From Lepidodermella squamata (lineage: Eukaryota; Gastrotricha), in assembly GCA_047495785.1 (NCBI GenBank), contig JBLDXI010000002.1, forward strand, positions 1,798,001 to 1,862,000: a stretch of DNA of 64,000 nt. The letters are read 5' to 3'. The notes under the pieces were generated by a model, which made no database searches, was not told the DNA's origin, and saw nothing but the letters and a program-made list of their open reading frames with translations. The stretch's first letter is position 1, and the number at the start of each line of letters is the position of its first letter. Below are positions 55,495-64,000 of this stretch, piece after piece. The translations under genes were made by a program, and so were the position numbers.

Positions 55495-58400
55495 TTATGG
55501 CTGTATTGTCACTGTTTTCGGAGGTTTTCGCTGTTTCAAGACATTTTCAGCATCGCTAGGCTGGAGTGAAATACTTTTCCGGGCAGCTAATTTCGGCCTG
55601 TATCTGTGAATGTAATTCTCATTCGTCGGCGACAGGGCACCCCTCATTTCTTTGATAGCCCTGAAATGCCGCCAGCGCCTTTGAATCGTTTTCGCGGCTA
55701 CGTCTTGCTTCTTGCGCCATTTCGTCGTCATGACAAGTTCAGCTTTCACGCGCGTCGGGAAGTTGTTTTTAAACACCGACTCCAGCTGAACTTTCACCAT
55801 TCTGAACTCCTCAGTCTCATCGATAGAGCCGAGCGCTTTTCGAACTAGGCCCATTAGAATGTCGACGCAGTGAACGACTTCATCGCCGGTTGCGTTGTCG
55901 CGCAGGATCGGAAAGTCGAGTAGGGTGATTGCCGAGTCGTTCGGCTTTGGGCAGCCGAGAGGCGGCGTCAGATCGGCTATGAAATTGGCGAGGTCTTCGT
56001 ATTTCATGAACTGCGTTGCCAGAGAGTCATAGCGTTCCCACACCGTGTAGAAACGCTCGATATCTTCGTCAGTTACGCCGATTTCGTCTTGGTTTGTCGC
56101 GTCTTGATAAAAGTCCAAAATTACGGCAGCAAACATGTTCCTATTTATGTGAAAATTGGAAAAAATGTTTTCAAATCGAATTGAAAATGAAATAAAAATT
56201 GGAAAATAATCGCCGTATCAAGGGATAACTTTGGACGAAGCCGTGGTTCCGAAGGGAAACTCAGCTTTCGTTAAAAAAAATGGAAAAAATTGGGCAGACT
56301 GATTCCTAATTGTTCTGCGAATTTTGAGATCTTGTTTATTTCAACACAATTCGGGAAATATGAATTTAAATTAATATTTAAAAGGATGTAAAAATATTTC
56401 GCGGTATTCGAAATTTTGGTCCATTTCCAAGGCCAAATTAAAATCAATCAAATCGAAGTTCGATCCACCCTAAATCAACCATTTTCATTCGTAATAAGGG
56501 AAAAGAGAAGTATAATTCAAATAAAACCTAAAGCCCAACCCTGAAAAGTTGAAAATCTACAAAGCCTAAAATTTCCAAGTTTACTCTGCCCGTTTTAGTA
56601 CAGTAATTAGTACATTTTTTATAAACTTGTATAAAATTAAAATAATAGGAAAAAAACTAGAAAATATTCCACTTACACGATGATGAAATAGGAAAATAGC
56701 AGGTAAGAAATGACGTAAACTGTCGCGAGCTGGAAAATACGACAACATAAATATCAGCAGTCATCATTTATAAAATTTTCCCTTACCGAAAAATTTCCGC
56801 AATTTCCCCACCCGCCATCGTCGGCAACAATCTCCCCATTGGGTCGCATCCAAGCAGTTCGGTTACAACACGGGTTCGACTGCGAGTAAGCCGGGTCGCC
56901 GAGAATCACCTTCGGGTTGCAACCTGAAGCTGGGTCATCCGTGAAACTTAACCCCTGGTGGACATTGTCCCAACCCGCGATTGTCGTCAGCCGGAATAGG
57001 GTGAGAAGAGCGTAGGGAAACGTGTGAAAATTGGCGACATCGTCCAGATTGCCGCCGAAATGGCCGACGTGGCCGAACAAATTCATGCCGATAATTGCGT
57101 AGATGAAAATGATGAGAAATAGCAAGCAGCCGATGTTGAAGAGCCCGGGAAGGGACATTACAAGCGAATACATGAGCTTGCGGACGCCTTTCGAGACGCG
57201 AATAATGCGAATCACTCGCCCGACTCGCAGAACTCGGAGAACTCTAAGCATTGATGGCGAAACTCCGATAGATTGGAACAAATCGGCTAGAGCGATACCT
57301 TAAAGAAAAAATTAGGGAAATATACAAATAGGTGGAAATTGAGTTAATTCAAGATTTCGATCCAAACTATCTTAATTTCAAACAAAATTCGACAGCGGTA
57401 TTTACGTGCCCTTTCTCGCTCTGAAATCGAAGAAAAAACTTAATTGGGAAATAAATAAAAAAAAAATATTTTAATTTTTAAATTTTAAATTTAAATTGTA
57501 AAAAATGTATTTTTGCATAGGCAAGTGAGGCCTAAATGACCCGCTATTTTCCCCAATTACGCAAAAACTTTCTAAATTGCCAAAAATCAGAAAAAGTGAA
57601 CAATTCTGAAATTTTTAAAGACAACCAACCGTTTTTCGAATTTTTGAATTTTTTCAGAATTTTGAAGGTCAATCTGAATTTTAACCCTCAAGACATTTCC
57701 AAAGTTGCTTATCTCTAGAGGAATGCCGTAAAAATGCATATATAATTGCTTACTCAAAACAGAAACTATGACGATGGAGATATCAAACATATTCCAGGCA
57801 CTGCGAAAGTAATGAACGCCGAGTCCAATTATTTTGAAAATCGCCTCCAGCGCAAAAGTGACCGTAAACGTGACATTGAACACCTCTTGAAGGACGGAGA
57901 ACGTGATAGGCTGGTCGAAATGCTCCGTTGCCATGATGACAACATTCGCACCAATAACACCGGCGATGCAGAACTCAAAGCGCGTGCTAATCGAAATTTC
58001 GTAGAAAAACAAACTGAACGCATTCGACGGCCGAACGGTTGTCCGCCTCGGCTTTTTCAACCCCAGTTTTTTGATGGTTGAAAAGAAATTTTTCTGCGAG
58101 TCAGTCGTGAATAAATCGAGAATTCGGCCGCCTTCATAACGCTTTTTCAAGCTATTAAAATCATCGATGATGACACCGACGAATAAATTTAGCAGGAAAA
58201 ACGAGCACAGAACGATGAAAATGATGAAGTAAACGTAATAGTAGATGTTGCTCTCTGGGTATGGCTGGTCGCCTTTATTAGCCGGGGCATCAACAGCGTA
58301 CTGAATCACGGTAGTCCATCCCTCGAATGTCCCGACTTGAAACAAAGCCAAGTAGGCATAAGCAACATTATCGAAATTGATCGCATAATTCGCCCTAAAA

Positions 58401-61400
58401 TTCGAAAAAATTCAATTAAATCAAGAAATAATTAAGGTGGATTTTTTTTACCATTTCCACTGGGAATTTGCGTCGCACTGTGTTTTGTTGGCGACCAAGG
58501 CGATAGGCAGACGATTGCCAGTCGCGACATCGACGCACATGTAAAATTTGCCGGCGAAAAATTGAACACCCATTATAGCGAAAATGAGCCAAATTATCAT
58601 GACAACAAGTAGGACATTGATGATTCCGGGAATTGCGGTTATCAGCGCGTTAACAACTATTTTCATCCCTTGCCATCTCGAAATCTGCGAAAGGGTATGA
58701 ATAATTAAATTAATTTTTTATTAATTTTTATACATTTTCCAATTATTTAAAAAAAATGATTAAAAAAATCTTAAAAATTACCGCTCTAAGAGGTCTGAGA
58801 GCTCTCAGTGTTCGCAAAGCTCTGAGGGCCGATAGGTTGGCACTGGTGCCCAGCTCTCCAACTATGATGTCGAGATAGCCGGTCAACACGATAACAAAAT
58901 CGAGAAGGGTCCAAAAGGATGTGAAATAAACGCGAACCCCAAGGCTGAACAGTTTCATGAACATCTCAATCGTAAAAATGCCGAGGTAAACGTAGTCCAT
59001 GTAAGACAGAACCACAGCCAAGGGAGCATCATCGGGCAGTGACGCATCTTGAAGGCACTAAATAAAACTTAAAATTAAAAAAGAAATTCTTGAAATTTTC
59101 AGACCAACCAAAGTTATCGAGCTGATGAAAATGAAAGCTAATATCGTGAATTCAAACGCTTTATGCTCGGTTATCCTCAAAGCGACGGCACGCGCTTCGA
59201 GCAGCTTAAGTCCTTTCGGCGACTCGGGCGAGTAGGATTTCATGAAATTCGGAAAATTAACCGAACAACACTGGGCGCAACAATCTTGAACTTTTGACGT
59301 GTCGATTGTTGAGCTCGGGCCAGATTTCGTAGTTTCAGGTCTCGATTTGCTTTCAGTATCGTCAAAGTCTAAACATTTAGGTTAAATTTTCCAGAAATTC
59401 AGGCTATAACTTTTTACCATCCGCTGTTTCTGTCGTATCTTGGACTGTTGTCACATCCCATTCTGATTCTCGCTCTCGGGAAGTATCTTCAGCCGGAGTT
59501 ACAGTTTCATTTTTCTTACTACATCTGACCTTCAAGGCGCGAAATTGCTTCCTCAACCAGTGGCCAATAGCGCGAAACCGGCGTTTCAGCTTCGAGTCCT
59601 CATCATCAGCTGATTTTTTCTTCAAATCATCACCGCTGAATGCGTTTAGCAATACGGCTAAAAATAGGTTGAGTACAACGTAGCTGCCGATGAATAGGGT
59701 GACCAGATAAATCGGGGTGCAGATAGCGAAACCGCCATTAGCTACAGCGCAGTCGAACATGGGCTGGTAGGTTTCGCGGCACAGCACGCGGAAGACCATC
59801 ATGAACGAGTGGAAAAAATCGTTCCAATTCCACTCGGGCACGCCGGTGAAGCCTGGAAATGGCGTGAATGTTCCAACGCCATCTGGCGGGGTAAATTTAT
59901 CGACCGTATAAGAAGTGCTGAATAGTTGCATGCCAATGACGGCGAATATGAACATGACAATAAGCAGCTGAAAAAATTAAAAAATAGAATGAATTGCTAA
60001 AACATTACTTATAGCATTTTAACAGTAAACTTTCCGATTTTTTTAATTTAAATTTCTTGATTGATGGGTGTGGCCTCGATAATATCATCTTGGGCAAAAA
60101 AAATTCAACTCACTCAAAAATTTTTATGGCGAAGGTTATGCGATTTTCGAGATCCCCTTGACCATTACTTTCCATCGATATAATTTGTGTGCTGATCATG
60201 TGATATTGATCAGGTTATCGATCGATAATCGATTTTTCTGATTTCAGCGATACATCATTATTGTTATGCGATGAACTTAAAAATCACCACAAAATTTGAC
60301 CGATCATCGCCAGAATCGAAGAAATCAATCACCGATAATCGATAATCGATAACAATCCCAATTGCTATGATTCATGACCGTTTCTAGGGATATTTTAGTG
60401 CGCTGATTCGATTGCGTGCGTCGATATTCCGCTATCAATAATGATTCACTCTATAATCCTAGGATTTTTATTGGGAAAATGAAGCGCTGTAGCCTAAAAT
60501 TTAGTTCTGGTACCTAATCGGCACATCCATTGAAAAATATTTTAAATTATTGAATTAGAAAAATCCTCCCTAAATATAACTAATTAATCAATTATTTTTT
60601 CATTACTTACCACTAGCATTAAATTTGCTATAGCTCCGATAGTTCCAAAAATAATTTCCAATAGCTGAAAAAAGTTGAATTTTCAAGAGATTTTTTTCAA
60701 AAAATTTGAAAGCTATTACAGTTCGCATAGTTTTCCAAGATTGAGCCAATTTTAGAATTCGTAGCTGAACAAAATATGTAATTTTTTGTTAACGATGGCT
60801 CAATTATTCCGCTGAAATTTACCAATCTCAGAAGACGAATAATGCTGGTATTGAAGCCAAGGGATCCGACATTGATGTTGCTAAGGACAATGTCAAGTAT
60901 GGAACCGACGACGACGAGGAGATCAAGCCAATTCCATTTGTTATCAAAATACTCCCCGCACATGGCCGTCAATTTAAGAACAGCCTCCGTAATGAAAATA
61001 TAGGTACACGCGTTGTCGACCTGGTCCAGCACGGCATCGACATCATCCGGCATCCCATCGTAGCGAGACGCCATTGAAATAGTATTGACAACAATAGAAG
61101 TTATGATCAACAGGTCGAAAAACGGGTCGGTTACAACGAGAAAAAGGCCGTGTTGAAACCTCAACCAGTTCCAATAGCCGATACAACACCGGAAACAACA
61201 CGCCGGGTTCCGGTCCCAGAACCCGACCTCGGAAATTTCGTCCTCTGAGACAATGCTAGGCGGGCGAGATTTAACGCGGTACCGCAACGCGTTTTCAAAC
61301 CCCGGCCACTGCATCGCCGCCTTAATTTCAGCGACCGAGTCCGTTCCGGCTAATGGGTTCGGGGTATTGAAGGCTGAGTAGGCATTAGGCGATGGGCCAT

Positions 61401-63761
61401 AGCTGTTTCCGCCAACCTGCGGCCGAACAACCGCAACTGGTTTGCCGTGATTCGCATTTTCCGTTGCCGGTGCGACGTTTTCTTCGTTGTCATTCAAAGT
61501 TAAGGCAGGCGCGTGAATTGCTTCAAGGTGGGCCAAGTGCCGCTCAGTCGCGCTTTTCACGCTCTGTAAGCTTCTGGTCCTAACATTAGGCCCCAATTTG
61601 ATGATTCGAAGCCGCCATGGGTCGAATACAAATCGCCTCCCATTTTTCTTCGCTGCCGCAATGATTTCGCTTGCCTGTAAATTAATTTTCAATTTTTTTG
61701 AAGACATTTTTTAATTAATTACATCGTCATCATCCTCGTCCTCTTCGTCGATTTGATAGGACATAACGACGACGGCTTGTACCAAGTTGGCCAGGTAATA
61801 ATTGAGAAAAAGCAGGGCAAAGACGAAGAACATGAAAGCGGATGGGCCATTCGCGGCATTCACTGCATGGTACAAATAATCCCAATAATCGGTGTTGAAA
61901 ATTTGCAGAGCTCTGGATTATTATTTCAAATAGCCGATTTTCGAATTTAACAATAAGAGAAACTCACACTAGGAAAGCTCCGATGAAGTCATCAAATCGA
62001 GTAAAACTCAGATTTCTAGAAATTAATTCCGATTATTAATTTTAATTAAAGTTGAATAATGGAAACTAACGGATTCGGAGATCCTTTGACCAAAAGGCAA
62101 GTGTAATTTTTAGGGCATGACCTAAAAATTAAGCATTGTTTCAAATATTTCAAATAGTTATCAAATTTAACTGAGCCATGGAATAATTTCCGCAAACATA
62201 GTACTCCCAGCCGTCGTCCTGATAACCCCAGTTGCCTGAAATTGCTCATTTTCTTGTAAAATCAAATAATTTGAAATATAGGAAAACTTTGATTTTTCAC
62301 CCAGTCTCCCCAACGAGTTCCATTCGGGCTACTATCGGGCGCCAATGTAACACCTGCGAAACTCGCATCCATGACGCATTTCGTCTGCAACATTCCAGCA
62401 AACAGTTGAACCCCGAATAGTGCCATTATTGTGAAGAAAAACAAGGTCCTGATTGAAATATAGGTAAAAAATGTAGATTTTTCCAGAAATAATTAAGCTT
62501 GCATTATTAAGACATCGCCGAGATTTCTGAACGCTCTGAGCAAGGCTTCGATAATTGTTTTCAAGCCTGGTATGATGGCGACTGATTTCAAAACTCGAAA
62601 GACGCGGAAAGTTCGCAACGCTTGTACATTGACCTTGGCGCCGGCCGTCACGTTCGTCGCGATAATTGTCGCGTACGCGGTTAGAATTACGATGAAATCG
62701 AGCCAGTTCCACGGGTCTCGCAAATACGTGTACTTGTCCAGTATCACGCCGCGGGCTATTGCTTTGATGATTGCTTCCAGGGTATAAATTGCCAAAAAAG
62801 TATACTCGGGTGTCGACTCGTCGACGTTCATCGCCATAAAAAGCTACAAAAAAATTAGATAAAAATGTTAGAAAAAGAAATCAGCTTTCAGCTTTCAATT
62901 TTCGAAAAATCAATAAAATTTTTGGATTTTTTTGGATTTTTTGGAAAATTCGTTAAATTCAACTTTTAAAAATGAATTTAATTGAACTAACCGCGTTGGC
63001 TAAAATTGTGAAGACGATCAACAAGTCGAACAACGGATGAGTATAGATATAAATCGCCAATTTTCGGATAGGATTCCAAGGCGCGAAAATGTACATAGCC
63101 CTCGAGGCTGAAAATCGAAAAATCGTCCTATCTCTACCGAGCCGCCGACTGATCAGCATGAAAGTCTGTAAAATTCGGTCATTAAATTTGGAAAAAAAAA
63201 TCTTTAAAAAAATTCTACCTCGTCGTATTCACGGTGACGAGGGTCGATATCTTCGATAGGAACGCCGAGGAGATGCTTCGGGAAGTTAGTTGCTATCGCC
63301 CTGGGTAGATTTCTGCCCTCGACCAATTTCGGGTCGTGTTCTACTTTTTCCGTGTGCTCCAGGATCAGATTACCATCAACGAGTTTCGCCTCGCCCAGCT
63401 CGTAGCGGGCCTGCGATTTTTCGTCGCGATATTTACGGTCGGCGATCCTCGCTTTCAGGGCGTTGTAGCTTTTTTCATCGAATGGCCGCGTCAGCTTAGC
63501 CAACATGCCGGCCTGGCCTGGGGTCATGTACACATTTTCTGCGTTAGGATCAGCCGTAGCTGGTGTGGCAAAGTTGAAAATGCCATCGCTTGTCAACAAA
63601 TTTGAACTTCGGCGGCTGCTGTGGTGATGCGAGGAATTGTTCCCGCCCGGGCTCGGCGCGACGACCCCGACACTCGAGGCCGATGAAAGACGTTCCACAT
63701 TTGCGTGACCGCTAACCGGAACGGTCAGCGAAGGACCGATGCGACTGTGAGGGCGGTTCAT
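55495..63761 (-). CDS. NaV2: Voltage-gated cation channel alpha subunit, NaV2 / DSC1 type (DEEA filter)
   Basis: About eighteen exons from ATG 63761 to 55495 encode a four-domain channel. Domain [15 protein letters not shown]4 [16 protein letters not shown], pore [11 protein letters not shown]. Domain II: S4 pieces RLLRL and [14 protein letters not shown], pore [14 protein letters not shown]. Domain III: S4 [16 protein letters not shown], pore [12 protein letters not shown]. Domain IV: S4 [20 protein letters not shown], pore [11 protein letters not shown]. The selectivity residues are Asp, Glu, Glu, Ala (codons at 61888, 59773, 58322 and 56976). They mark the invertebrate NaV2/BSC1/DSC1 class, which lets Ca2+ through, not the DEKA sodium channels. 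The III-IV linker keeps KKLGLKKP and has LFT where Nav channels have IFM/MFM. The C-terminus has the EF-hand-like region and an IQ motif ([12 protein letters not shown]). The plasma-membrane channel shapes neuronal excitability. Small S5-pore exons of domain I are approximate. Confidence 0.92.
60020..60600. other. Long NaV2 intron with ATCGAT clusters
   Basis: The largest intron of the channel gene shows several ATCGAT/ATCGATAATCGAT palindromes at about 60215-60235 and 60335-60350. No exon or inverted-repeat element with clear ends was found. Confidence 0.4.
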
Positions 63762-64000
63762 CTGTCAAGCTAGGACAGAGACCAAAATTTCGCTCGCGAA
63801 AACCCTGATCAAGTCAGAAAAACTATGTTAATGCGGTTGATAAAAAAAAGTTGTATTATATGGACCATGGAAAAATTTGTCAGCCCTTTCATGCACTATA
63901 ACAACGTTTGTTTTGAGATAAATGGCTTTTCTCGTGTCATTGATGGCTACGTTTCAATCAAAGAATTATTGCGACGCCATGGGAATGCACACTCAAACGG

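Overview
This window is nuclear DNA from an invertebrate animal. Nearly all genes are split by short GT-AG introns, mostly 40-150 bases. The products are metazoan: a LIM-homeodomain factor, a four-domain voltage-gated channel, Cys-loop receptors, a doublecortin-like kinase, a beta-1,4-galactosyltransferase and C-type lectins. A NaV2/DSC1-type channel, a CBM39 glucan-binding domain and the arthropod-type phosphoenolpyruvate-synthase-like genes together point to a protostome, most likely a panarthropod such as a tardigrade or chelicerate-like animal. The species cannot be fixed from sequence alone. Exon borders given here were worked out by hand from splice sites and reading phase.

Layout. 1.4-3.0 kb: two small secreted Ala/Thr-rich proteins with GPI-like tails (+). 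3.9-6.7 kb: a proline-rich single-pass membrane protein, a dual-specificity phosphatase and a decayed copy of the membrane protein (+). 6.7-10.9 kb: a long stretch with no confident gene. 11.0-14.1 kb: a type I membrane protein (+) with a DNA-transposon remnant in intron 1. 16.6-18.2 kb: a galaxin-like cysteine-rich secreted protein (+). 18.9-24.7 kb: four intronless pentameric ligand-gated channel paralogues in tandem (-). 25.1-36.8 kb: two tandem copies of a membrane-anchored PEP-synthase / rifampicin-phosphotransferase-like gene (-). 37.4-41.0 kb: two related cysteine-containing secreted proteins (-), one with an internal exon duplication. 42.5-44.2 kb: Lim3 (Lhx3/4) (+). 44.3-46.1 kb: a secreted ankyrin-repeat protein fused to a CBM39 domain (-). 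46.2-48.0 kb: a beta-1,4-galactosyltransferase-like gene (-). 48.5-50.8 kb: a doublecortin-domain pseudokinase (-). 50.8-51.3 kb: a small two-helix membrane protein (-). 51.9-53.3 kb: NAD(P)HX dehydratase (+). 53.5-54.5 kb: a C-type lectin with a PAN-like tail (+). 55.5-63.8 kb: a voltage-gated cation channel with a DEEA selectivity ring, i.e. NaV2 (-).

The neighbours do not form one pathway. Recurring themes are tandem duplication (mucin-like pair, proline-rich membrane pair, four channels, two PEP-synthase-like genes, two cysteine-containing secreted proteins) and extracellular recognition proteins. Three families of short inverted-repeat elements lie in introns and spacers. The most unusual protein is the secreted ankyrin-CBM39 fusion. 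Next come the intronless channel cluster with its lengthened Cys-loop and the catalytically degenerate doublecortin kinase.
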